From Parvibaculum lavamentivorans DS-1 (GTDB taxonomy: Bacteria > Pseudomonadota > Alphaproteobacteria > Parvibaculales > Parvibaculaceae), in NCBI RefSeq assembly GCF_000017565.1, contig NC_009719.1, positions 1,302,001 to 1,366,000 on the forward strand: a stretch of 64,000 nt of DNA. Direction: 5' to 3'. The stretch's first letter is position 1; each line of letters starts with the position of its first letter. Below the pieces are notes generated by a model. The model was not told the DNA's origin. It searched no databases and saw nothing but the letters and a program-made list of their open reading frames with translations. Below are positions 18,451 through 25,840 of this stretch, piece after piece. The position numbers and the translations under genes are program-made.

Positions 18451-18948
18451 TTATTGACGTTGCGCCGTTTCAAAGACGACGACGCCGTCGCGGCTGTAGT
18501 CGCGGTGCTCGGGATGTCCCATGCCGGTGTAAATCAGCCGATCGTTGTGTATTTCACCTGGCCATACCGCGATGACCGGACGTGAGTGCGCCAGCAGTTT
18601 GATGACGTTGAGTGGATTGACCTTCAGACTAGGCTCAAAGAGCACTTCGAGGTTGTCGAGCAGCAGCGGAGCGTCACCGCTCACGCCATCAGTGATTTCG
18701 CGGAGCAGTTCGTTCGTCGAGAAACCGCGATCAGAGACGGGCGTGACCGCTAAGCGACGTCCGAGCGTCACGCCGACATTGAGAGGCTTGGCGTTCAACC
18801 GGCGCGCCAAAGCGCGCAGAAGGCGCGTTTTGCCGCTGCTGCCGACGAGCAGGATCAGCTTGCTCTGGAGATCGTTGATTTCCTCGATGAGCCGTTCAAG
18901 CGCAGGGAGCTTGGCCACCTCTGCCGATAGTGCGAACGCATGGGTCAT
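18451..18948 (-). CDS. brxF: BREX-3 P-loop protein BrxF
   Basis: A 165-residue P-loop NTPase. Walker A is LLVGSSGKTRLL (35-41) and Walker B is PLLLDNLEVLF (94-104). BrxF is the small ATPase that heads type 3 BREX operons, directly before brxC, as here. Its ATG overlaps the stop of the upstream HTH gene (ATGA), so the two are translated together. No membrane segment or extra domain is visible. Confidence 0.88.
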   Translation of the reverse strand: MTHAFALSAEVAKLPALERLIEEINDLQSKLILLVGSSGKTRLLRALARRLNAKPLNVGVTLGRRLAVTPVSDRGFSTNELLREITDGVSGDAPLLLDNLEVLFEPSLKVNPLNVIKLLAHSRPVIAVWPGEIHNDRLIYTGMGHPEHRDYSRDGVVVFETAQRQ

Positions 18949-19163
18949 TGCCTCCCCTCGTCCGGCTTGGGCTTTTCATCCTGCTCACCGATGCGTGCGG
19001 CGATCCATCGTTCCAGCTCGGCGCGGCGGAAGCGCCACACACCGCCTAGCTTGAACGCCGGAAGCTGGCCATTGGCCGCAAGGCGATAGACCGTGCGCCG
19101 ACCTGCTTTCAGGTAGGTGGCGACTTCCTCGATGGTGAGGATTTCATCGGACTGCTCGATCAT
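18945..19163 (-). CDS. Excisionase-type (HTH_17) DNA-binding protein heading the BREX operon
   Basis: A 72-residue protein made almost entirely of a MerR/excisionase-type helix-turn-helix: ILTIEEVATYLKAGRRTVYR, then LPAFKLGGVWRFRRAELERW. The start at 19163 is chosen because the domain begins there. It overlaps brxF by an ATGA junction and is the first gene of the BREX operon, so an operon regulator is the simplest reading. It is unrelated to the WYL-type BrxR regulators. Three tandem 10-base repeats lie 39 bases upstream (19202-19231). Confidence 0.72.
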   Translation of the reverse strand: MIEQSDEILTIEEVATYLKAGRRTVYRLAANGQLPAFKLGGVWRFRRAELERWIAARIGEQDEKPKPDEGRQ

Positions 19164-19201
19164 GGGATTGCCGGCTTGTTGGTAGTTATTTTGTGTTACA
19201 C

Positions 19202-19231
19202 TGGCATAAGTTGGCAAGAATCGGCAAGCTA
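19202..19231. promoter_or_regulatory. Three tandem 10-base repeats upstream of the BREX operon
   Basis: TGGCATAAGT, TGGCAAGAAT and CGGCAAGCTA lie head to tail in the 258-base gap (19164-19421) between the BREX operon and the divergent LysR gene. A one-helical-turn period is what a small HTH protein binding on one face of DNA would use. The coupled HTH product (18945-19163) is the obvious candidate binder. The rest of the gap shows no gene; it must hold promoters for both directions. Confidence 0.4.
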
Positions 19232-19421
19232 GAAAGGCGATAAGATGATGGTTTTCGTCATCGCCAATAGCGGTTGATCCGCTCAGGCGAGCGTAATGGC
19301 GCATGGAGGCGCCGGATACGCTCATCATGCCCTGGGTGACAGCCTATGGCTGATCAGGACCAGTCCGCCTTCGTGTACCCGAGGCGAAGCCGGGCTGCCC
19401 GGAAATTGTCCAGGTGGGAGT

Positions 19422-20315
19422 ATGAACTTTCGACATCTGCGTTATTTCGTTGCGGCTTCCGAGCATGGGAGCTTCCGCAAGGCGGGCGCCGCGCTGGGCG
19501 TCCAGGAGTCCACCATCAGTCGCCGGATTCGCGACCTGGAAGACGGGCTCGGCTCGGCACTGTTTCACCGTCACAGCGGCGGTGTATGTCTGACCGTTGC
19601 CGGACAGCGGCTTTTGTCGAAAGCCCAAAAGGTTCTTCGATACATCAATGAAGGCGCGGAGATCGTGGACGCGGTGGGGCGCGGCACGGAAGGTCAATTG
19701 CGCGTCGGCATCTTCTCGTCCCTGGCATCGGGGTTCCTGCAAGATCTTCTCCGGACCTTCGCGGCAGAGCACCCTGGCGTGCATGTCGAGGTTGCCGATG
19801 GCAATCCCGCAGAGCATGTCGCCGCGATCCGGCAGTTCCGGTTGGACATCGCCTTTCTGACGGGGACGTTGGAGTGGCCCCGATGCGAGACCACCTACCT
19901 CTGGTCGGAACGTGTTTTTGTGGTGCTGCCGGAAGCACACGCCCTTGCCCGCAAGGAGGAGGTGAAGTGGCATGATCTGGCGCACGAGACCTTCATCGTC
20001 AGCGATGTGCCGCCGGGCCAGGAAGTCCATGACTATCTGGTTCAGCGGGTCGCCGATCTCGGCCATCACCCGAAGATTCAGGCGCAGTTTGTTGGGCGCG
20101 ACAATCTGTTGACGCTCGTCGCGATCGGCAGCGGGCTAACGGTCACGAGCGAGGCGACGACAGCGGCCCATGTGCCGGGCATCTGCTATCGGCCGATCAT
20201 CGGTGAGGTCCTTCCCTTCAACGGCGTGTGGTCGCCAAAGAACGACAATCCGGCGCTCAGGCGCTTTGTCAGCATGGCGAAGACGATGGCGCGTCGTCAG
20301 GGCGTGGATTTATGA
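19422..20315 (+). CDS. LysR-family transcriptional regulator
   Basis: A 297-residue LysR regulator: N-terminal winged HTH (MNFRHLRYFVAASEHGSFRK, then VQESTISRRIRDLE) and a C-terminal effector-binding domain (VGIFSSLASGFLQ, LDIAFLTG). The start at 19422 gives the normal family length. It reads toward the trb operon and ends 6 bases inside the end of the DUF2274 gene. LysR genes in this position are common at the distal end of trb operons in ICEs of this type. Its ligand and targets cannot be read from sequence. Confidence 0.9.
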   Translation: MNFRHLRYFVAASEHGSFRKAGAALGVQESTISRRIRDLEDGLGSALFHRHSGGVCLTVAGQRLLSKAQKVLRYINEGAEIVDAVGRGTEGQLRVGIFSSLASGFLQDLLRTFAAEHPGVHVEVADGNPAEHVAAIRQFRLDIAFLTGTLEWPRCETTYLWSERVFVVLPEAHALARKEEVKWHDLAHETFIVSDVPPGQEVHDYLVQRVADLGHHPKIQAQFVGRDNLLTLVAIGSGLTVTSEATTAAHVPGICYRPIIGEVLPFNGVWSPKNDNPALRRFVSMAKTMARRQGVDL

Positions 20316-20549
20316 ACTGGCATCGCCCGCGGGCTTCGCGCGTCGGGCCTTGGCGAACCCGCGATCGGTGGCGATGAAGCGCTCCAGCATCGGTACGATC
20401 AGCTTCACGGGATCGCGCACAGGCTGGCCGGTCTGCCTTCCCAGCAGCTCGGCATATGCCGCGAGATCCCGGTGAAGCGATGCGGGCAGTTCCAGCGTCG
20501 CCTTCACCGGCTTTTCCTCGGTGATCGGGCCGAGCTTCAATTTCGTCAT
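20310..20549 (-). CDS. DUF2274 protein at the end of the trb operon
   Basis: A 79-residue protein (MTKLKLGPITEEKPVKATLE start) with the look of the DUF2274 family, which sits directly after trbI in many alphaproteobacterial ICEs and plasmids. The middle (ASLHRDLAAYAELLGRQTG) resembles a ribbon-helix-helix segment, so DNA binding is possible. It follows trbI by 1 base. Role in conjugation unknown. Confidence 0.75.
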   Translation of the reverse strand: MTKLKLGPITEEKPVKATLELPASLHRDLAAYAELLGRQTGQPVRDPVKLIVPMLERFIATDRGFAKARRAKPAGDASS

Positions 20550-20550
20550 G

Positions 20551-21735
20551 TCAGCCTCCGTAAGGTTCGAGGACGAGATCGCGGGTGACGATCACGCGGA
20601 CAGGGAAGCCGGGCCGGATCGTCAGTGTCGGCGCGACGTTGAGCTGGCGCCGAACGATCTGCTGACCGGCATCATTGATCGTGTCCTGGCCCCCATTGCG
20701 GATGGCGCGCAGGAGCCGGTCCTGATCATCGATGGCAAGCTCGGACCCGACTGACAGGAGCGTCGAGAGCCCCGCCGCTTTGGCGAGATCCCACCAATGG
20801 TAATCGACGCCGTCTTCCAGACCGGCATAGCCCTGGGTATCGGCTCCGGGTTGTCGTTCGAGCACAATGGACCGGCCGTTCGGGAGAATGAGCCTGTTCC
20901 AGACGAGAAGCACGCGGCTCTGCCCGTATTGGACGCTATTGTCGTACTGGCCGATGATCCGCGTGCCCTGTGGGATGACGAGGATGCGCCCCGTCGGACT
21001 ATCGTAGATGTTCTCCGTCACCTGCGCGGTGATTTGTCCAGGCAGATCGGAGCGGATGCCGGTGATGAGGGCGGCGGAGATGACCGCGCCCGCCTGGAGA
21101 ACATAGGGCGATGCTGGTGCCATGATGCGGTCGGCCGCAATGGTACGGCGGTCGACGGGAGCATTGAGGAACGCGAGTTGTCGATCTTGAGCGGTCTCGG
21201 CACCAGGTTGTGTGCCGGTTCCCACGCTGGGAAATCCCGGGACATTCGTGCCGGCGGTCGCCGACGTTGCGGCCGGACCGGCCTGGAAAAACACGCGGCT
21301 GGTGCGGGCGGCCTCCAATTCGGCTAGGCGACGTTGCTCCTCGGGATCAGGCCCCGGCGCCGCCATGGCGGGCGGCACGACAGGATGCCCCTGATTTTGC
21401 GCGCTGACGATCGGGCGGCCGAGGTCTCCAGGCAGCGCCGGGCCGAGGACCGGGCCGGTGTAATCGCGTGGCAGGCCGGCCAGGCCGTCGGCCGTGGTGC
21501 GGTTGTCGGTTGAATAGAGTTCGTCGGCGCTCTTGCCGGGATCGCGGGTCTGGAGCGCGTAGATGAGAGAGCCGCCGATGCTGACGAGTGCAACCGCAGC
21601 GACGCCGGCGAGCACTTTGCGCGACAGCCGGGTGACGCGCGGAGGTTCTGCCCGCAGGCGCATGGACGATGATGCATCGACGGCGGGCGTTGATTGGTCC
21701 AGCCGTTCGGCGTTGTCGTGGTCAATGTCGCTCAT
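20551..21735 (-). CDS. trbI: TrbI, VirB10-like T4SS inner-outer membrane linker
   Basis: A 394-residue VirB10 homologue: a short cytoplasmic N-terminus, one membrane helix near residues 40-62 (VLAGVAAVALVSIGGSLIYA), a proline-rich periplasmic stretch, and a C-terminal beta-barrel domain (VISAALITGIRSDLPGQITA, VIPQGTRIIGQYDNSVQYGQ). In the mating channel it spans both membranes and senses ATPase activity. The start overlaps the trbG stop (ATGA). Confidence 0.93.
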   Translation of the reverse strand: MSDIDHDNAERLDQSTPAVDASSSMRLRAEPPRVTRLSRKVLAGVAAVALVSIGGSLIYALQTRDPGKSADELYSTDNRTTADGLAGLPRDYTGPVLGPALPGDLGRPIVSAQNQGHPVVPPAMAAPGPDPEEQRRLAELEAARTSRVFFQAGPAATSATAGTNVPGFPSVGTGTQPGAETAQDRQLAFLNAPVDRRTIAADRIMAPASPYVLQAGAVISAALITGIRSDLPGQITAQVTENIYDSPTGRILVIPQGTRIIGQYDNSVQYGQSRVLLVWNRLILPNGRSIVLERQPGADTQGYAGLEDGVDYHWWDLAKAAGLSTLLSVGSELAIDDQDRLLRAIRNGGQDTINDAGQQIVRRQLNVAPTLTIRPGFPVRVIVTRDLVLEPYGG

Positions 21736-22712
21736 GATGCAGGTTTCCCATCGGTTCGCACGATCCTGACGGTCTGCTGCTGCTTGCCGCTGCCGAGGCG
21801 CAGTTCGGCGGCGCCGAAGATGCGGTCCACGATCAGGATGTTCTGGTGGATGCGGCTGTTGACGAGCTGCGGCTCGCCATCGGTGCCGAGGACGAAGATC
21901 GGCGGCATTTCGCCTTGAACGATGCCGCGTGGAAATTCGACATACACACGCCTGCCGTCGTCATAGACGGCGACCGGCCGCCAGGGCGGCGTGTCGCCGG
22001 TGAGGCCGTAGCGGTAGTGACGTGCGCCGGCAGCGGGAATGATAGGCGTCGCCGAGACCGTTCCACGTTGCGATGCCGGTAGCGCGGGATAAGCCCAGGC
22101 AACGGCCGGCATATAGGGTTTCGCCTCCGCCCTCAGCTCGAGCATGTAGATGCGGCGGTCGGTCGTGATGACCAGGTTCGTGGTGATGTCGGGGCGGGTC
22201 GGTTTGACGAGGATGTGGACGCGGCGCGAGAGGCTGGAACCGCTTTCGGTGTCACCGATGATCCAGCGGGCGGTGTCACCGGCGGCGATTGGACCTGCGC
22301 CGGTCAGACTTTCGCCCGGTTCGAGCGCGATGTTGGTGATCTGGCCGGGCGCGGCATAGACTTGGTAAAGCGCGCCTTCGCTCCAGGGATAGATCTGGAT
22401 GGCGTTATAATAGCCCTCGCGTCGCGGTTCGACACGCGCCGCAGCATTGGCGTTTTCCACGCGGCCGCTCGGTGTATTCGCGGTGGTTCCACCATGCGCG
22501 ACCGTCCAGGCGGGAGGCGTGTGCAGCGGACGCGGCGGCTGTTCCGTGACCGGCGTCGGCACGGCTGGGAGCGGCGGCACGTCATTGTCGTAGCTGATGG
22601 TGGGTGGTTTGAAGGTTGCGCAGCCCGCCAGCATCGTTGCCGAGAGCAGCATCATCGCCAAAGCGGATTTACGGAAAGCCGGAGAGCCGGACATGCGCAG
22701 AGATGTGCTCAT
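21732..22712 (-). CDS. trbG: TrbG, VirB9-like T4SS outer-membrane-core protein
   Basis: A 326-residue VirB9 homologue. The start at 22712 overlaps the trbF stop (ATGA) and gives a clean lipoprotein signal with a lipobox at LLSATMLAGC. The C-terminal part has the VirB9 beta-sandwich pattern (YRYGLTGDTPPWRPVAVYDD, VYVEFP). It forms the outer-membrane core complex with TrbI. The longer open frame upstream is inside trbF and was not used. Confidence 0.93.
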   Translation of the reverse strand: MSTSLRMSGSPAFRKSALAMMLLSATMLAGCATFKPPTISYDNDVPPLPAVPTPVTEQPPRPLHTPPAWTVAHGGTTANTPSGRVENANAAARVEPRREGYYNAIQIYPWSEGALYQVYAAPGQITNIALEPGESLTGAGPIAAGDTARWIIGDTESGSSLSRRVHILVKPTRPDITTNLVITTDRRIYMLELRAEAKPYMPAVAWAYPALPASQRGTVSATPIIPAAGARHYRYGLTGDTPPWRPVAVYDDGRRVYVEFPRGIVQGEMPPIFVLGTDGEPQLVNSRIHQNILIVDRIFGAAELRLGSGKQQQTVRIVRTDGKPAS

Positions 22713-23398
22713 TGGGACATCTCCCGCGACCAGTTGATAGCGTTGATGTAGATGCCGAGCGGATTGGCGCGCAGCCGGTCGGCGTCGCGCGGCGTCTGGA
22801 TGACGATGGTGAGGATCGCGGTCCATCGCTCCGTGCCCGCGAGCTGGCCATTCTCGTACCGTTTCTCGGTCCAGGCCACGCGGAAGGAATCCGCCGATGC
22901 GCGGATGACGCTCGAAACCTCGACGGCGATCTGCTGTTTGCCGACCTTGGTGAAGGGATCGTTGGTGCGGGCATAGTCGTTGAGCGCGCCGGCGCCGCGA
23001 TCCGTGGTCCAGTCATAGGCGCGCAGCCAGTTCTGGCGCACGATGATCGGATCGGCCGGGATGCTTCTGACTTGCTCGATGAAGCGGGCAAGATGCCAGG
23101 CCACCTGCGGATCGGTCGGCCGGTAGTCGGCCGACGCCGGTGCTACGGACTGCGCCTGACCGAGCCGATCGACCTGCACCACCCAGGGAACGACGGTGCC
23201 GCGCGCCGACTGCCAGACCAGCGCGGCGGCGAAGCCGGCCGACAGGAAAAGTGAGCCGAATGCCATGATGCGCCAGTTCCTGGCCTGGACGCGGGCCGAA
23301 CCCATGCGATCGTCCCAGACCTGCGCGGCGCGCTGATAGGGTGTTTCGGGTTCGGGCGATTTCCCATAGTGGGCGGCGGGTCGTTTGAAGAGGCTCAT
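22709..23398 (-). CDS. trbF: TrbF, VirB8-like T4SS protein
   Basis: A 229-residue VirB8 homologue with a cytoplasmic N-terminus, a membrane helix near residues 46-64 (MAFGSLFLSAGFAAALVW) and a periplasmic NTF2-like domain (RWTAILTIVIQTPRDADRLR). It is an assembly factor of the mating channel. Its start overlaps the trbL stop (ATGA). Confidence 0.93.
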   Translation of the reverse strand: MSLFKRPAAHYGKSPEPETPYQRAAQVWDDRMGSARVQARNWRIMAFGSLFLSAGFAAALVWQSARGTVVPWVVQVDRLGQAQSVAPASADYRPTDPQVAWHLARFIEQVRSIPADPIIVRQNWLRAYDWTTDRGAGALNDYARTNDPFTKVGKQQIAVEVSSVIRASADSFRVAWTEKRYENGQLAGTERWTAILTIVIQTPRDADRLRANPLGIYINAINWSREMSQ

Positions 23399-24756
23399 GA
23401 GCGGTTACTTTCGGAGAGATTGACGGAAGAGCCGCCGCCATGGCTGTCGCCGGATTTGACGGCGTGCGCTGCGAGGGTGGCTCCGTGGCTGAGGGACTGA
23501 TGGCGCTTCATGCGCTTGGCCCAGTCGGGCGGACCGTCGCCGGGCGCTGCGGCGGCGGCTTCGCCTGCGGAGCCTGAGCCGGGTATCGTGCTCATGGTCG
23601 AGGAACCGCCCGTTGCGCCGAAGCCTGCCTTCGCACCTTCGGAGAAGCTGGACTTGACGCCTTCGGCGACGCGCGCCGTCGCGCGTCTCAGGGGCGACAC
23701 GGCGGCTGCTCCGGCCGCGCGGGCGACACCGCCAAGACCAGAGGCGACACCGGCTGCGCCGGACTGGCCGAGCGAGCCGACACTGTAGGCCGCGGCGGCT
23801 CCGCCTGCCGCTGCCGCACCGCCCCGCACGGCAGCAGCACCGCCGGACATCGCAGCCGCTCCTCCCTTTATGGCAAGGCCTGCCGCGCCACCAGCTGCGA
23901 GCGCGGCACCGCCGACGGCAAGCCCGGTGCCAACCGCCGCACCGGCGCCGAGTTGTGGTCCGCCGCTGACCAGACCGGCAGCAATGCCGGGGCCGAAGAT
24001 GCCGAGCCCGAGCAGCGATAGCGCGGCAAGAACAATCGCCATGGCGTCGTCGATTGTGGGCGTTGCGCCGCCGAAGCCGGCCGTAAACTGGCTGAACAGC
24101 GTTGAGCCGATGCCGATGATGACGGCGAGCACCAGCACCTTGATGCCGGATGAGACGACATTGCCCAGCACGCGCTCGGCCATGAAGGCGGTCTTGCCGA
24201 ACAGGCCGAACGGGATGAGGACGAAGCCCGCCAGCGTCGTCAACTTGAATTCGATCAGGGTAACGAAGAGCTGGATCGCGAGGATGAAGAAGGCGAGCAG
24301 CACCAGCGCCCAGGCGAACAGCAGGCAGGCGATCTGGATGAAGTTCTCGAAGAACGCGATCCAGCCCATCAGGTCGGAGATGGATTCGAGCAAGGGGCGC
24401 GCGGCGTCGAGCCCGGTCTGCGCGACCTTGCCGGGTCGCATCAGATCCTGCGCGGTGAAGCTGGTGCCGGAAGCCTTGAGGCCGAGGCCCGCGAACGAGT
24501 CGAAGACGATCTTGGCGAGGTTGTTCCAGTTGCCGATGAGATAGGCGAAGACGCCGACGAAGAGCGTCTTTTTCACCAGCCGGGCGATGATGTCGTCTTC
24601 CGCGCCCCAGCTCCAGAACAGGGCGGCAAGCGTCACATCGATGACGATCAGCGTTGTGGCGATGAACGCGACCTCGCCGCCGAGCAGTCCGAACCCGCTG
24701 TTGATGTAGGAGGTGAAGACCCCGAGGAAATTGTCGATGACACCTGCGCCGCCCAT
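23395..24756 (-). CDS. trbL: TrbL, VirB6-like polytopic T4SS protein
   Basis: A 453-residue membrane protein with at least six hydrophobic segments in the first 270 residues, then a glycine/alanine-rich stretch (270-370) and a polar tail. This is the TrbL/VirB6 pattern; the protein forms the inner-membrane part of the channel. It follows the trbK-like gene by 3 bases and overlaps trbF. Confidence 0.92.
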   Translation of the reverse strand: MGGAGVIDNFLGVFTSYINSGFGLLGGEVAFIATTLIVIDVTLAALFWSWGAEDDIIARLVKKTLFVGVFAYLIGNWNNLAKIVFDSFAGLGLKASGTSFTAQDLMRPGKVAQTGLDAARPLLESISDLMGWIAFFENFIQIACLLFAWALVLLAFFILAIQLFVTLIEFKLTTLAGFVLIPFGLFGKTAFMAERVLGNVVSSGIKVLVLAVIIGIGSTLFSQFTAGFGGATPTIDDAMAIVLAALSLLGLGIFGPGIAAGLVSGGPQLGAGAAVGTGLAVGGAALAAGGAAGLAIKGGAAAMSGGAAAVRGGAAAAGGAAAAYSVGSLGQSGAAGVASGLGGVARAAGAAAVSPLRRATARVAEGVKSSFSEGAKAGFGATGGSSTMSTIPGSGSAGEAAAAAPGDGPPDWAKRMKRHQSLSHGATLAAHAVKSGDSHGGGSSVNLSESNRS

Positions 24757-24759
24757 GGT

Positions 24760-25044
24760 TCACCGTCCTTCTGTTGTCGGGACGGCAGGCGCCGGGGGGC
24801 GGCCGAGGAAGCGATCGCGGCTCTCGGCCCAGATGCGCATGCAGTCGGTATCGCTCGCCGCTGCCTGGCCAAGCTGCTGGCACCGGCGCTGCCCTTCGCG
24901 GAGCGCATCGCGCTTGGGTTCGACAGCGTGGACGCGCTCCATTTCAGGGGCCGCGTCCTTCCGGGTCATCTCGATCGCCGTCGCCGTGATGGCGAACGAT
25001 ACGAAAACGATGGCGCCCAGCCGGGCCAGCATCTTGCCGTCCAT
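24760..25044 (-). CDS. trbK: TrbK-like entry exclusion protein (TrbK-alt)
   Basis: A 94-residue protein with one N-terminal hydrophobic segment (LARLGAIVFVSFAITATAI) and a small polar part with two cysteines (RRCQQLG and TDCMRIW), the layout of the TrbK-alt family. It lies between trbJ and trbL, where trbK belongs. Such proteins are thought to stop entry of a second copy of the same element. Confidence 0.82.
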   Translation of the reverse strand: MDGKMLARLGAIVFVSFAITATAIEMTRKDAAPEMERVHAVEPKRDALREGQRRCQQLGQAAASDTDCMRIWAESRDRFLGRPPAPAVPTTEGR

Positions 25045-25054
25045 GGCCGCGACC

Positions 25055-25840
25055 TCAGTTGCCGTTGCCGAACATCTGCGCGTTGCCGGGCTGATAGCCC
25101 GCGCCCGGCGTGAGGAAGCGGCGGCGCTGCTCCCGGCCCTGATCAGCCGCCGCCGCGCGCTCCGCGTCAGTCAGCGCCGTGGCCCGGCCGTTGGCGGAGA
25201 TCAGCGCGATCAGGTCGGAGAGCTGCTGCGATTGCAGCGCGAGAAGCTGATTGCCGGCCTGTGTCGCCTGCAACGCACCCTGCGCGCCTTGACTCTGGCT
25301 GACGAGGTTCGACATCTGCGTGCGATTGCTGTCGATATTGCCGACGACACCGGCCTGAATGCGCATGGCGTCCTGCAAGCCGCCGACGGTGTTCTGCCAG
25401 CGCGAGCGAGCGTCGGTGATGAGCTTGGCGTCCGACGACGACAGTGAGACGCTGCCATATTGCTGCTGGAACATCCGATCGACGTTCTGGACGTCGAAAG
25501 AGATGTTCTCCGCCTGGCCGAGGAGCTGCTGGGTGCGTTGGACGTTCTGTTGAATCTGCTGGAGCGCCGAGTACGGCAGGTTCGCCAGATTCTTGGCTTG
25601 GTTGATGAGGCTCTGCGCCTCGTTTTGAAGCGAGCGGATCTGGTTGTTGATCTGCTCGAGGGACCGCGCCGCCGTCAGGACGTTCTGGGCGTAGTTGGTA
25701 GGGTCATAGACGATACCGCCGAAGCCGAATTGCGCGTGCGCTGGCGCGGTCAGCACCGGCGATGCGGCGAGCGGTATCGCCAGGATGAAGGCCGCGAGCG
25801 ACATCGCGCGCGGGCGTGAACGAAGCGTATTCATGGTCAT
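25055..25840 (-). CDS. trbJ: TrbJ, VirB5-like pilus-associated protein
   Basis: A 261-residue secreted protein: signal peptide with cleavage after LTAPAHA, then a long helical, glutamine-rich body (INNQIRSLQNEAQSLINQ, LQQIQQNVQRTQQLLGQ) typical of TrbJ/VirB5. It is probably a minor pilus component or adhesin. The start overlaps the trbE stop by one base (TGATG). Confidence 0.92.
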   Translation of the reverse strand: MTMNTLRSRPRAMSLAAFILAIPLAASPVLTAPAHAQFGFGGIVYDPTNYAQNVLTAARSLEQINNQIRSLQNEAQSLINQAKNLANLPYSALQQIQQNVQRTQQLLGQAENISFDVQNVDRMFQQQYGSVSLSSSDAKLITDARSRWQNTVGGLQDAMRIQAGVVGNIDSNRTQMSNLVSQSQGAQGALQATQAGNQLLALQSQQLSDLIALISANGRATALTDAERAAAADQGREQRRRFLTPGAGYQPGNAQMFGNGN

